Assembly: GCA_016744135.1 (NCBI GenBank)
Contig: JADGEX010000002.1
Location: 434,001 to 498,000 of the forward strand
Direction of reading: 5' to 3'
DNA: 64,000 nt
Source: Pseudodesulfovibrio sp.
GTDB lineage: Bacteria > Desulfobacterota > Desulfovibrionia > Desulfovibrionales > Desulfovibrionaceae
In this document: piece by piece, positions 54,319 through 62,909 of the stretch
How positions within the stretch are numbered: position 1 is the stretch's first letter
Layout of the letters: each line of letters starts with the position of its first letter
Made by a program: the position numbers and the translations under genes
Notes under the pieces: generated by a model
What the model saw: only the letters and a program-made list of their open reading frames with translations
The model's database searches: none
What the model was told of the DNA's origin: nothing

Positions 54319-56157
54319 ATGGAAGATCGCATAGCCGGTCCGATTTTCAATCTTGATTCGCCTTTTGCCGACCCTGTTCGTCACACCTTGTTTTCCATAC
54401 TCAAGAAGCCGCTTGCCAAGGTGCTTCGGCTTGATACGCTTAATTCTATGTATTCGACGCTTCAGGAAAAGGGCGGCGATGCTTCGTTTGTGGAGCAGAC
54501 ATTGGATATGCTCGGCGTGAAGTTCTCCGTGGACGGCCAACCTGTAGGCCGTGTGCCAAAGACCGGGCCGCTGGTCGCGGTGTGTAACCATCCATTTGGC
54601 GTACTGGAGGGACTGCTGCTCGTCCGGGTTTTGCGTGAGGTTCGGTCGGACATTAAGATTATGGCGAATTTTATGCTCGGAATGATTCCCGAGATGGACG
54701 ACTTGATTATCGAGGTTGATCCGTTCGGGAACCTCGGTTCCACCAAGAAGAATATAGCCGGACTCAAGGCGTGTATGCGCTGGCTCAAGGGCGGCGGTAT
54801 GCTCGTGGTCTTTCCGGCGGGAGAAGTGTCCAGCCTCAAGGTCAAGAAAGGGATGGTGGCCGATCCAAAATGGAGTCCCATGATCGGCAGAATTATTCGC
54901 AAGACCGGAGCCAACGCGCTACCGGTCTTTTTTGATGGTCGCAACTCGGGACTGTTTCAGACGCTTGGTTTGATCCATCCTCGTTTGCGAACCATGCTTT
55001 TGCCGCATGAGAACCTGCGTCATGCCTCGAAGGATGTCATCCGTATGGGGCTTGGCTCGACCATTGCCAGCGAGAAGATGCGCGAGTTCGATAGTGATCA
55101 GGAGTTGGTGGATTACCTACGGTTCCGCACCTACTTGTTGCGCAAGGACAAGAAACCGCGTTTCAATTTCAAGCCGCGTGAAGTCAGCCGGAAGTTGGAC
55201 CCCATCGCTAATTCGCGGGGCAAACATATTTTGGCCAGTGAGGTCGCCAGTCTGCCGGATGAGAATGTCCTGATAGAGAATTCGGAATTTGTGGTGTTCC
55301 ATGCCAACGCCGAACAGATTCCCCGGATTCTTCGTGAGATCGGTATCCGGCGCGAAGAGACGTTTCGTCAGGTGGGTGAAGGCACGGGCAGGGCCATGGA
55401 TATCGACGAGTTTGACGATACATACCGTCATCTCGTGTTGTGGAATCGCACTGATCGAGAAGTTGCCGGTGCGTATCGATTCGGCCTGACTGATGAGATT
55501 CTCAAACAGCAGGGCGGCAAAGGGCTGTATACCTCAACCCTGTTCAAGTACCGGGAGAGTTTTCTGTATGAGCTTGGTCCCGCCCTTGAAATGGGCCGGT
55601 CATTTATCACGCCGAAATATCAGAAAAGCTACCAGCCGTTGCTGCTGTTGTGGAAGGGCGTCGCCGAGTTTGTTGTGCGGAATCCGAAGTACACCCGACT
55701 GTTCGGCTGTGTGTCCATATCCAGTGAATACTCCGGCGTGTCCCGTGAGTTGATCATGGGGTTTATGGAGCGTCACTCATCCCTGCCAGAACTGGCGCAA
55801 ATGGCGTTACCCAAGCGGCCACCCAAGGTCAGGAAACTCAAGAAAGTGGATTTCACCTTGCCGGATAACATGTTCGACGATCCAGCCGACGTTGCGGATT
55901 GCGTGCGTGATGTGGAAGACGGGCGATCCATTCCGGTTTTGCTCAAGCAATACCTCAAGCTGGGCGGGAAGATTATCGGCTTCAATGTTGACCCTGATTT
56001 CGGCGACTGTCTGGACGGGTTGATTCTGGTGGACCTCATGAAATCCGACCCTAAAGTGCTGGGCCGATTCATGGGGAAAGAGGGTGTACAGCAATTTCTG
56101 GCAGCCAATGCGGGCGCGGGCGTTTTGCCTCTTCGCGACACCAATGCGGCAGCCTGA
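54319..56157 (+). CDS. OlsF-like fused acyltransferase (LPLAT plus GNAT-type)
   Basis: A 612-residue fusion. Residues of about 75-280 are a lysophospholipid acyltransferase domain with the NHPFGVLEG motif and the GEVS glycine-rich part (VVFPAGEVSS). Residues 300-600 resemble the OlsB/hemolysin-type N-acyltransferase (VAGAYRFGLTDEI, YTSTLFKYRESFL, ELGRSFI-like EMGRSFITPKY). This order is that of OlsF, which makes ornithine lipids in a single protein: N-acylation of ornithine by the C-terminal part, O-acylation by the N-terminal part. So a membrane amino-lipid is the likely product; glycine or other head groups remain possible. AGGAGG precedes the start. Confidence 0.8.
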   Translation: MEDRIAGPIFNLDSPFADPVRHTLFSILKKPLAKVLRLDTLNSMYSTLQEKGGDASFVEQTLDMLGVKFSVDGQPVGRVPKTGPLVAVCNHPFGVLEGLLLVRVLREVRSDIKIMANFMLGMIPEMDDLIIEVDPFGNLGSTKKNIAGLKACMRWLKGGGMLVVFPAGEVSSLKVKKGMVADPKWSPMIGRIIRKTGANALPVFFDGRNSGLFQTLGLIHPRLRTMLLPHENLRHASKDVIRMGLGSTIASEKMREFDSDQELVDYLRFRTYLLRKDKKPRFNFKPREVSRKLDPIANSRGKHILASEVASLPDENVLIENSEFVVFHANAEQIPRILREIGIRREETFRQVGEGTGRAMDIDEFDDTYRHLVLWNRTDREVAGAYRFGLTDEILKQQGGKGLYTSTLFKYRESFLYELGPALEMGRSFITPKYQKSYQPLLLLWKGVAEFVVRNPKYTRLFGCVSISSEYSGVSRELIMGFMERHSSLPELAQMALPKRPPKVRKLKKVDFTLPDNMFDDPADVADCVRDVEDGRSIPVLLKQYLKLGGKIIGFNVDPDFGDCLDGLILVDLMKSDPKVLGRFMGKEGVQQFLAANAGAGVLPLRDTNAAA

Positions 56158-56212
56158 CCACGGAGAATAATTCGCGGTTGGCATCGGGCGGAGAACCGTA
56201 TAAAGTCCGGCC

Positions 56213-56845
56213 ATGCAGCGATATATACCGATACTTCTTCTGGTTTTGGTCCTTTCTGTTCCTGCCCTTGCCTCTGGTGAAGAGCGGAATGGATGTGAGC
56301 CCGGATATCGGGCCTTGTATGATAACAGCGTGGTCGAACTCACGGGTACGGGTGAGCTGGACATCGTGGTCGTGACCGATCCTTTGTGCTGGCATTGCCG
56401 TCTGGGCCACAAGCTCCTTGGTGAATATCCCGATCAATATCGCACTTTGCGGCTGTCCTTTTTCCCGCGTTTGAGTTTCCCCGGTTCCGATATGGCTGCC
56501 TGGATTTTGGAGGATGCTGTCGGAACGGACCACCTCAAGGAATATGTGGACTTTGCATACTCCGACCTCAAGATGGTCAAGACGGATGATCTGATGCAGG
56601 CGCGTATGCTTATGCTCATGCAGTTTACCGAAGCCTTCCCGGATATGCTGAAAGATACGACGCTGCCGGAATTGGCTGTTCGTCTGCAAAAGGAACACGA
56701 GCCGCACACCATGCTGACCACTGATCTTGCCAAAACGGTGGACCTGCCCGGTACGCCGATTCTTATCGCGGGGAGCACGGTTCTTGTCGGTTACGGCCCC
56801 GGCCCATGGCTGGACGCTCTTAAAGAGAAAAATATATGCAAGTAA
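56213..56845 (+). CDS. Thioredoxin-fold disulfide protein (DsbA/DsbC-like)
   Basis: A 210-residue exported protein with a signal peptide (cleavage after LASG, near 21). The redox motif is CWHC and the cis-Pro loop is LPGTPILIAG. The length is near that of DsbA. It would make or shuffle disulfides in the periplasm. An additional Cys pair (Cys28, and one near the end) may be structural. It starts 55 bases after the OlsF-like gene with no good terminator between, so they could be co-transcribed. Confidence 0.8.
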   Translation: MQRYIPILLLVLVLSVPALASGEERNGCEPGYRALYDNSVVELTGTGELDIVVVTDPLCWHCRLGHKLLGEYPDQYRTLRLSFFPRLSFPGSDMAAWILEDAVGTDHLKEYVDFAYSDLKMVKTDDLMQARMLMLMQFTEAFPDMLKDTTLPELAVRLQKEHEPHTMLTTDLAKTVDLPGTPILIAGSTVLVGYGPGPWLDALKEKNICK

Positions 56846-56877
56846 TCGAAGTAGATTTTCAATGCTGAAACGATGAA

Positions 56878-56903
56878 CCCCCAACAGTGTATGCTGTTGG
56901 GGG
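56878..56903. terminator. Hairpin terminator, convergent
   Basis: CCCCCAACAG (56878-56887) pairs with CTGTTGGGGG (56894-56903) between the Dsb-like gene and the convergent yhhQ gene. Confidence 0.75.
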
Positions 56904-56970
56904 CTCATTATTTGTATGAGAAGTGAACGGGTTCGCGCGTAGAATCTTTTCGCCGCGAGGGAAGTTGGTA

Positions 56971-57600
56971 CTAGGCGGTGACAGGCCGGACTTTTCCTCG
57001 GATAAGCGCGACGAGCATGTAGACCACGGGTGTATCGAGTGCCGCAATCAGCAGTTTTACCAGCCATTGTCCGATAATGACTTCTCCCAGAGGAAGGATG
57101 CCGTAAAAGGCGACGGTGACAAAGATGGTCGAATCTATGAGCTGTGAGGCCATGGTGGAGAGATTGTTGCGAAGCCACAGGGAGCGGCCGTTCATGCGGC
57201 GTTTCAGCAAATGGAAGAGCCAGATGTCATGCTTTTGGCTCACGACATAGGCCAAGAGCGAAGCCACAACGATCCGTGGCGTGTTGCCGATAACCCCGGC
57301 GAACGCTTCCTGATTCTGCCAGAAAGGTGCTGCGGGCCAATAGACGGCCAGCCATGCGATTCCCGTGATGAATATGAGGGTAATGAATCCGCAGGTCACG
57401 GCTTCATTTGCCAGTTCCTCGCCCCACACTTCACTGATGACATCGGAAACGGCAAAGGTGATGGAATACGCCAGCACTCCGGCGGGTACGGCAAGGCCAA
57501 AAATAGTGATGATTTTGCTGGAGATGATTGCAGCGACAACCAGCCCGCCGATAAACAGGCTAATGAGCAAGACATACGCCTTGCGTTCGAAGGTTTTCAT
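56971..57600 (-). CDS. yhhQ: Queuosine precursor transporter
   Basis: A 209-residue membrane protein of the QPTR/DUF165 family with six helices; the signatures FAVSDVISEVWGEE and SQLIDSTIFVTVAFYG are standard. It imports queuine or preQ0/preQ1. It diverges from queF, so uptake and processing are side by side. In an organism with queF this suggests salvage of the 7-cyano precursor. Confidence 0.93.
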   Translation of the reverse strand: MKTFERKAYVLLISLFIGGLVVAAIISSKIITIFGLAVPAGVLAYSITFAVSDVISEVWGEELANEAVTCGFITLIFITGIAWLAVYWPAAPFWQNQEAFAGVIGNTPRIVVASLLAYVVSQKHDIWLFHLLKRRMNGRSLWLRNNLSTMASQLIDSTIFVTVAFYGILPLGEVIIGQWLVKLLIAALDTPVVYMLVALIRGKVRPVTA

Positions 57601-57760
57601 TTTTTCTTCCTTGGATTGAACTGTCCAAAAGTATTGGTACGAACCTGCCGCTTGGGGGAAAAACTGTCCCCGGCGGCGCCTCTGTTACGCAGCACTTGCC
57701 ATTGGGTCCGGTAAAAGTCAAAATATCCGCCAAGAGCCTCGACGGATAAAGGAGAAAATT

Positions 57761-58258
57761 ATGTCAAAAAGCCAAGATAAAACCAGCCACCTGCAAACCC
57801 TCGGTGAGGGTGGACAAACCAAATACCAGATGGATTCGCCCAATCCCGGGATTCTCGAAGCCTTTCCGAACAACTATCCCGGTCGGCCATATGTGGTGTC
57901 CATTTCATTCCCGGAATATACATCGCTTTGCCCCATGACAGGCCAGCCCGATTTTGGAACCATTGTCATGGAGTATATTCCGGACCAGAAAATTGTCGAA
58001 TCAAAGAGTTTCAAGCTCTACATGTTTGCCTACCGCAACCATCAATCCTTCATGGAAACATTGACCAACAAGATGCTCGACGACTTCGTGGAAGTACTCG
58101 ATCCTCTCTGGTGCCGGGTCAAAGGACTCTTCGCCCCCCGCGGTGCCACGGATTTGCACGTCTTTGCGGAACACTACAAAGCGGATTCCCCTCAAGCCGA
58201 ACAAGTAAAAGAGCTTGTCTCGGACTGGAAAAAGGAAGTCGGCAAACACACTGCCTAG
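57761..58258 (+). CDS. queF: preQ0 reductase (7-cyano-7-deazaguanine reductase)
   Basis: A 165-residue unimodular QueF (YkvM type) that reduces the nitrile of preQ0 to preQ1 with NADPH. The catalytic Cys57 is in TSLCPMTGQPDFG, and the substrate loop ESKSFKLYMFAYRNH is intact. AAAGGAG precedes the start. It diverges from yhhQ. I looked for a preQ1 riboswitch in the 160-base gap and saw none. Confidence 0.95.
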   Translation: MSKSQDKTSHLQTLGEGGQTKYQMDSPNPGILEAFPNNYPGRPYVVSISFPEYTSLCPMTGQPDFGTIVMEYIPDQKIVESKSFKLYMFAYRNHQSFMETLTNKMLDDFVEVLDPLWCRVKGLFAPRGATDLHVFAEHYKADSPQAEQVKELVSDWKKEVGKHTA

Positions 58259-58262
58259 AATA

Positions 58263-58290
58263 AAGCCCCAAGCTTGGGGCTTTTTTTTGT
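58263..58290 (+). terminator. Terminator after queF
   Basis: AAGCCCCAAG/CTTGGGGCTT with a T8 run, three bases past the queF stop. Confidence 0.92.
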
Positions 58291-58440
58291 GGATGGGGGC
58301 GAGGACTTTAATGGCGGGCCCGCCGCCATTGGTCATGAATTGAATGCTGCATGCATGACTAGAGCGTTGAAGTTGGTCTATGCCAAAGAGCAAAAGAAGA
58401 GGCCCGGATAAGCCGAGCCTCTTTGTAGTATCTATATTAC

Positions 58441-59619
58441 TTATTCAGGTTTGAAGTAGCGAATTTTCTTTAATCGTTCCAAAGCCTCAGTTATGCGTTC
58501 TTCGTTCATGGGCCATTTATCAGTCTTCATGTACTCTATAGGCGCACGCCACGCCATGTAGACTTTGGCAAATGATTGATCAACTTGGCTCATGTAGAGG
58601 AAACCGCTTTCGGTGTTGTAGCCATCCGATACCCCCGAATCTTGGAGGTCACTACAAAAGTAAGTCATGATGATTTTGCCGTCCTCGGCACTGATGATTT
58701 TTGACTTCGCCTGAGTCTTACAGCCAAGAGCGAGTGCGTTAAGCGATTCGTCGATAAAACGTTTCAGGTTGTATTCCGGCAGGTAGAAACCATAAACACC
58801 ATAGATTTGTTTCCAACTGTCAAATGTTTGTGGTTTGGGGATTTGTTCCAATGAAAACAAATTTTTATTTTGCTCACGCCAATATTTTGATTTGCCTAAA
58901 TCTTTGACCTTATTCACCCACAAAGGTGGGGGGAAGACCAATGTTCCCTGATATAGCCTGAGAGTTTGAGTTATTTTTTCTGTTTCAGTGAGGGGAATAT
59001 CTGCAGTTTTCTGCCCAACCTCAGATGATAATGAACTGGGATACTTCAATTGTTCATTGATTGAATTGTAATCGAGTTTCTGTAAAAAATCCTCAATGGC
59101 TTTTTCCATCGCTTTGCTTCCAGCATAGCCATTACTCACCGTCCAATCAGCCCTCTCTGCTGTCGTACTAACCGCAGAATGAGTGCGTTGCATCAAGTTG
59201 CCAGTCGCATCAAAGACCTTGGTATCTAATGTAAGAGAGAATTTATCGGGAGGCCAAAATGGAAAAGAATTATCGGATTTAGTTTTTATATCCGGCACAA
59301 TAATAACTTGAGATCCGTTTTCTATGGCATCCTTCGTACTTTCATAATATTTGATGCTGTGGCATGACATTTTTAATGCGTATCCCAAGCCAAAACGTAA
59401 ATCTTTATAGGGTGTGTATTGATAACTAGAATCAATGTTGCCCTCCACTACTTGTTTAGTAATATCCGCTTCAGAAATACAGATACCGCAATCACCGTTG
59501 ATTTTATTCGCCAAAAGCGCATAGTCATAATCTAACGGCCTAGTATTAATTACTTTAGCCCGACAGCCGAATGTAAAAAGAAAGAGTACAACTAGGCAGA
59601 GCAACCACACTTTTTTCAT
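58441..59619 (-). CDS. Large lipoprotein of unknown function
   Basis: A 392-residue lipoprotein: signal ending FTFGC (Cys19), then a mixed fold with no family I know. It has several Cys (CGICIS, CKTQ, CSDL). Base use is AT-richer than the neighbours and the frame is intact. Together with the small protein before it and the LOG fragment after it, it lies in a 2-kb AT-rich patch, which suggests acquisition. A localised periplasmic role is all I can say. Confidence 0.75.
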   Translation of the reverse strand: MKKVWLLCLVVLFLFTFGCRAKVINTRPLDYDYALLANKINGDCGICISEADITKQVVEGNIDSSYQYTPYKDLRFGLGYALKMSCHSIKYYESTKDAIENGSQVIIVPDIKTKSDNSFPFWPPDKFSLTLDTKVFDATGNLMQRTHSAVSTTAERADWTVSNGYAGSKAMEKAIEDFLQKLDYNSINEQLKYPSSLSSEVGQKTADIPLTETEKITQTLRLYQGTLVFPPPLWVNKVKDLGKSKYWREQNKNLFSLEQIPKPQTFDSWKQIYGVYGFYLPEYNLKRFIDESLNALALGCKTQAKSKIISAEDGKIIMTYFCSDLQDSGVSDGYNTESGFLYMSQVDQSFAKVYMAWRAPIEYMKTDKWPMNEERITEALERLKKIRYFKPE

Positions 59620-59629
59620 ATTATCCTCG

Positions 59630-59836
59630 TTAAGACTGTTTCATGATTTTTAAATAAAACACGCGACAGGCACTCAGAAAGCAAGCAACCATAAAGGGCT
59701 TACTTAATATGACAAATGCCATTGCCATAATAAAGCCAACTATTAAAATTACATTATTGTAGAGGGTCAGAGTTTTGACGACACTCCATTCGGCAACTCG
59801 GCTATCTCGTTGAGACCCGTGGTTTTCCGTCTCCAC
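59630..59836 (-). CDS. Possible small membrane protein
   Basis: A 68-codon frame with one long hydrophobic stretch (VILIVGFIMAMAFVILS), starting with GTG and ending ten bases before the lipoprotein gene. There is no clear ribosome site; the coding status is doubtful. If real, it is a single-pass protein co-transcribed with the lipoprotein. Confidence 0.35.
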   Translation of the reverse strand: METENHGSQRDSRVAEWSVVKTLTLYNNVILIVGFIMAMAFVILSKPFMVACFLSACRVFYLKIMKQS

Positions 59837-59927
59837 CTCACAGTGGATTTGGCATTATGATAGAAGCCTGACAGACAAATTCATTCCTGAAATTGCCATC
59901 AGATAAGGCGTTCCTATGATCATAATT

Positions 59928-60158
59928 CTAAGGAATCGTCAAGATTATACTGGATAATATATGCCACTGTCTACTTAACCTAGAGAAAGACGGTATGTCC
60001 TTACGGAGTTCGTTGACGACTCTCTTACAGTATGCATTCTGAGCGATGACGTGCTCGTTAGGAGACAGTATAATTAGGGATGTCTTTTTAAATGGAATTC
60101 CAAGTGGTTGCATGCTGTCGGTCATGCAATTGTAATAGCCTGGTTGGTTCCAGATCAA
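59928..60158 (-). pseudogene. Decayed fragment of a LOG-family gene
   Basis: The frame begins IWNQPGYYNCMTDSM, which matches TWNQLGY-13 residues-YSCMTDHM of the intact LOG gene 0.7 kb away, with exactly the 13 residues between two GY missing. On DNA level GTCGGTCATGCA and TGTAATAGCC are kept, and the lost 39 bases lie between two TAGCC copies in the intact gene (60873 and 60912). The frame has no start of the fold nor the PGGxGT motif, so it is not functional. Confidence 0.7.
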
Positions 60159-60235
60159 TTGCTTGAGTGGCTATCTTTCTTTTGTCTGTGCTGGGTAAAG
60201 CTAAAAGAAATCAATTCCCAATGTAGCTATCAAAA

Positions 60236-60266
60236 AAAATGGCTCCGAGTTCGTCGGAGCCATTTT
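60236..60266. terminator. Terminator downstream of ppiC
   Basis: AAAATGGCTCCGA (60236-60248) and TCGGAGCCATTTT (60254-60266) pair perfectly, with T/A runs on both sides. On the minus strand it lies 70 bases past the ppiC stop. Confidence 0.85.
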
Positions 60267-60335
60267 TACAACATGTATGGGAAACGCCTTGGCTGAAAAC
60301 AGCAGTGCGTTTTTATTACAAAGGTGAAGAGATGT

Positions 60336-60617
60336 TTAGTCTTCGCGGCTTGTGATTTCCAGCAGGTGGTAACCGAACTGTGTTTTTACCGGACCGTGAA
60401 CTTCGCCGACGGCTTCGTTGAAAACAACGGTGTCAAATTCCGGGACCATGGCACCGGGGCCGAATTCACCGAGATCGCCGCCCTGCTGTCCGGAAGGGCA
60501 GCTGGAGTGTTTTTTTGCTATTTCACCAAAATCTGCGCCGTCCTGAATTTGTTTTTTCAGGTCCAGACAGGTTTGTTCGTCACTAACCAAAAGATGGCGG
60601 GCAGTTGCTTTTGCCAT
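60336..60617 (-). CDS. ppiC: Parvulin-type peptidyl-prolyl isomerase
   Basis: A 93-residue cytoplasmic single-domain parvulin (PpiC type). It shows [38 protein letters not shown] and the end [11 protein letters not shown]. It speeds prolyl bond rotation. The ATG at 60617 has GGAG at the right distance; the ATG two codons earlier is too close to it. Confidence 0.93.
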   Translation of the reverse strand: MAKATARHLLVSDEQTCLDLKKQIQDGADFGEIAKKHSSCPSGQQGGDLGEFGPGAMVPEFDTVVFNEAVGEVHGPVKTQFGYHLLEITSRED

Positions 60618-60700
60618 GTGCATGCTCCTGTAAGTTTGAATGTAAAAGTTTTAATAAACCATATAAGTTGAAAAATGACAGTTACGAATTGAAAGTTGTT

Positions 60701-61285
60701 TTACAGCCCCTTCTTCTTCTCAATCCACTTGTCCACATGTGGCGGGTCGTAGGTGGCGAATTGGTCCAGCAGGGTTGCGGGGTCGGATGCGCTCAAGACC
60801 ATTTTGCGGTGTTCGGGGATGACAAACCCTTCATCAACCATGCGGTTCATGTGGTCGGTCATGCAGCTGTAATAGCCGTTTACATCCAGCAGGCCGCACG
60901 GCTTGGCGTGGTAGCCGAGTTGGTTCCATGTCAGGGCTTCGAAGAATTCTTCGAGCGTGCCGAGTCCGCCGGGCAGGGCGATGAAACCGTCGGAAAGATC
61001 GGCCATCTTCTGCTTGCGTTCGTGCATGGAAGTAACCACGTGGCTTTCGGTCAGGCCGGTGTGGGCCACTTCCTTTTCAACCAACAGTTTGGGGATGACG
61101 CCGATGACTTCGCCGCCGGCTTCCAAACAGGTGTTGGCAAGACGGCCCATGAGTCCGGTGCTGGACCCGCCATAGACAAGGCCGAGGCCTCGGTTGGCCA
61201 GTTCCTTGGCCAGTGTCTCGGCGCATTCGCCATAAGCCGGATTTGTTCCGGGGTTGGAGCCGAGATAGACACAGATTCTTTTCAT
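60701..61285 (-). CDS. LOG-family protein (TIGR00730)
   Basis: A 194-residue Rossmann-like protein with PGGLGTLEEFFEALTW (the PGGxGTxxE signature) and VYGGSSTGLMG. Members release the base from nucleoside monophosphates (cytokinin activation in plants). Its bacterial role is unclear. The start overlaps the stop of the threonine aldolase gene by one base, so the two are translated together. A broken copy lies 0.7 kb downstream. Confidence 0.9.
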   Translation of the reverse strand: MKRICVYLGSNPGTNPAYGECAETLAKELANRGLGLVYGGSSTGLMGRLANTCLEAGGEVIGVIPKLLVEKEVAHTGLTESHVVTSMHERKQKMADLSDGFIALPGGLGTLEEFFEALTWNQLGYHAKPCGLLDVNGYYSCMTDHMNRMVDEGFVIPEHRKMVLSASDPATLLDQFATYDPPHVDKWIEKKKGL

Positions 61286-62322
61286 TAAATTGCCTTGATA
61301 GCCTTTTCGATGTCAGCCACGAATTCGTCAACCATTTCCTCGGTGGTGGCCCATGAGGTCATCCAGCGGACAGTGTGGTCATGTTCGTCCCAGACATAAA
61401 AGTAATATTTTTCATGAAGAATTTCAGTTGCCTCAGGCGGGATGGAAGCAAACATAGCGTTGCAGTCCACGCTGCCCTTGATCGTGACGCCATCAATGGC
61501 ACCGGCTTTTTCAGCCAGTCGTTTTGCCATGGCGTTGGCGTGGCGGGCGTTCTCCAACCACAGATCATCGGCCAGATACCGTTCCAGCTGGGCAGACACG
61601 AAGCGCATTTTCGAGACGAGCTGCATGGCCTGCTTGCGGAGATACTTGAATCCTTCGCCGATGTTTGGCTTGAGGAAGATGACGGCCTCGCCCATGAGAC
61701 AGCCGTTCTTGGTGCCGCCGAACGAGATGAAATCAACATCAAGAGCCGTGGTCATGTCGAAGAATGAACAATCCAGTGCGGCGCAGGCATTGGCGATACG
61801 AGCCCCGTCCATGTGCAACAGCAGATCGCGGTCATGGGCGAACTCCACGAGGTCTTCGATCTCTTTTAATGTATAGAGCTTGCCCAATTCCGTGGGCTGG
61901 GTGATCGAAATAACCTTTGGCTGTGAGGCGTGGACGAATCCAACATGGCCGAGATACGGAGCAATGGCACCGGGGGTGAGCTTGCCGTCTTCGGACGGGA
62001 TGGGAACGAGCTTGATGCCGCCGAAAGCTTCGGGTGCGCCACATTCGTCGTTGTTGATATGCGCTTGTGCCGCACACAAAACCGAGTTGTAGGTCTGAGT
62101 CACGGTGCGCAGACCAAGGACGTTGGCAGCGGTGCCGGTAGTCACATAATGAATACTGGCTTGAGAACCGAAATATTCCTTGAACACTTCATCGGTATGG
62201 ATGGATATTTCATCGTCGCCGTAGGACTTCAGAAAGCCTTCGTTGGCTTTGATCATGGCTTCCATGATGGCCGGATGTGCGCCGGAATTATTATCGCTGG
62301 CAAATGATTTCAATGCACTCAT
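61285..62322 (-). CDS. ltaE: Low-specificity L-threonine aldolase
   Basis: A 345-residue PLP enzyme of fold type I that splits threonine to glycine and acetaldehyde. The PLP Lys is in SFGGTKNG, the cofactor ring stack in LHMDGARIANA, and the phosphate loop TTGTAANVLGL. Length matches. It is downstream of the SGNH gene by five bases and upstream of LOG, in a four-gene run. Confidence 0.93.
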   Translation of the reverse strand: MSALKSFASDNNSGAHPAIMEAMIKANEGFLKSYGDDEISIHTDEVFKEYFGSQASIHYVTTGTAANVLGLRTVTQTYNSVLCAAQAHINNDECGAPEAFGGIKLVPIPSEDGKLTPGAIAPYLGHVGFVHASQPKVISITQPTELGKLYTLKEIEDLVEFAHDRDLLLHMDGARIANACAALDCSFFDMTTALDVDFISFGGTKNGCLMGEAVIFLKPNIGEGFKYLRKQAMQLVSKMRFVSAQLERYLADDLWLENARHANAMAKRLAEKAGAIDGVTIKGSVDCNAMFASIPPEATEILHEKYYFYVWDEHDHTVRWMTSWATTEEMVDEFVADIEKAIKAI

Positions 62323-62327
62323 GATGA

Positions 62328-62906
62328 TTACTCCAGCCCGAAAAATGTTCGGGCCGCTTTGTGTTTCAAAATTGAATCGGCAAGGGCGATGTATCCGGCA
62401 GCCGTTGGATGCACGGTGTCGCCGTCACTCAAGGCCTGCTCGTATACTGCGGAACTTTCCATGCTGTCAAAGGTCGAGATGGCCGGGATAGCAAGCTCGT
62501 CGCAGAGTCGGGCTATTTCGACGGCCAAAGACTTGACGCGTGTGTTCTTGTGAGTATCCGAGACAGGGGGCGGGCCGATAAACAGGACATCGCCTTTTGC
62601 TTGCGCCGTGCTCAGGATGTTTCGGGCGGCCTTCAACGATTCCTGAAGTGGAACATCGTTCATGATGTCGGCCACGCCGAAGCTGAAGACGAATCGGCTC
62701 TCCATGCCATCTATGGTGCGGGGGGCCGCCTCACTCAGCCAGCGATCTTGCAGCCGGATGGTTGTATCTTTGCGCACACCGAGGTTGTAGCCAGTGATGT
62801 CCTTCCCGTTTTTTGCGAGCGAGGCGATGATGCGTCCGGGCCAGCCAAGGCCCGTCTCATCACCATAGCCCAACGTGAGGGAGTCACCGAAAAAAAAGAC
62901 GATCAT
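62328..62906 (-). CDS. SGNH/GDSL hydrolase
   Basis: A 192-residue cytoplasmic SGNH esterase. Block I is FFGDSLTLGYG (nucleophile Ser), block V DTVHPTAAGY (Asp and His). Block II has Gly in NLGVRKDTT. Block III, normally GxND, reads GVAD, so the oxyanion Asn is replaced by Ala. It would hydrolyse an ester or thioester; substrate unknown. It starts three bases after the nim-like gene stop. Confidence 0.85.
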   Translation of the reverse strand: MIVFFFGDSLTLGYGDETGLGWPGRIIASLAKNGKDITGYNLGVRKDTTIRLQDRWLSEAAPRTIDGMESRFVFSFGVADIMNDVPLQESLKAARNILSTAQAKGDVLFIGPPPVSDTHKNTRVKSLAVEIARLCDELAIPAISTFDSMESSAVYEQALSDGDTVHPTAAGYIALADSILKHKAARTFFGLE

Positions 62907-62909
62907 AAG

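Noticed and set aside
56069..57178. 369-codon open frame on the minus strand
   Set aside because: It covers the Dsb-like gene in antisense and the end of yhhQ; both are well supported.
57601..57760. preQ1 riboswitch between yhhQ and queF
   Set aside because: No hairpin with C-rich loop and A-rich tail next to a ribosome site was found on either strand; a small hairpin ATCCG/CGGAT before queF lacks the rest.
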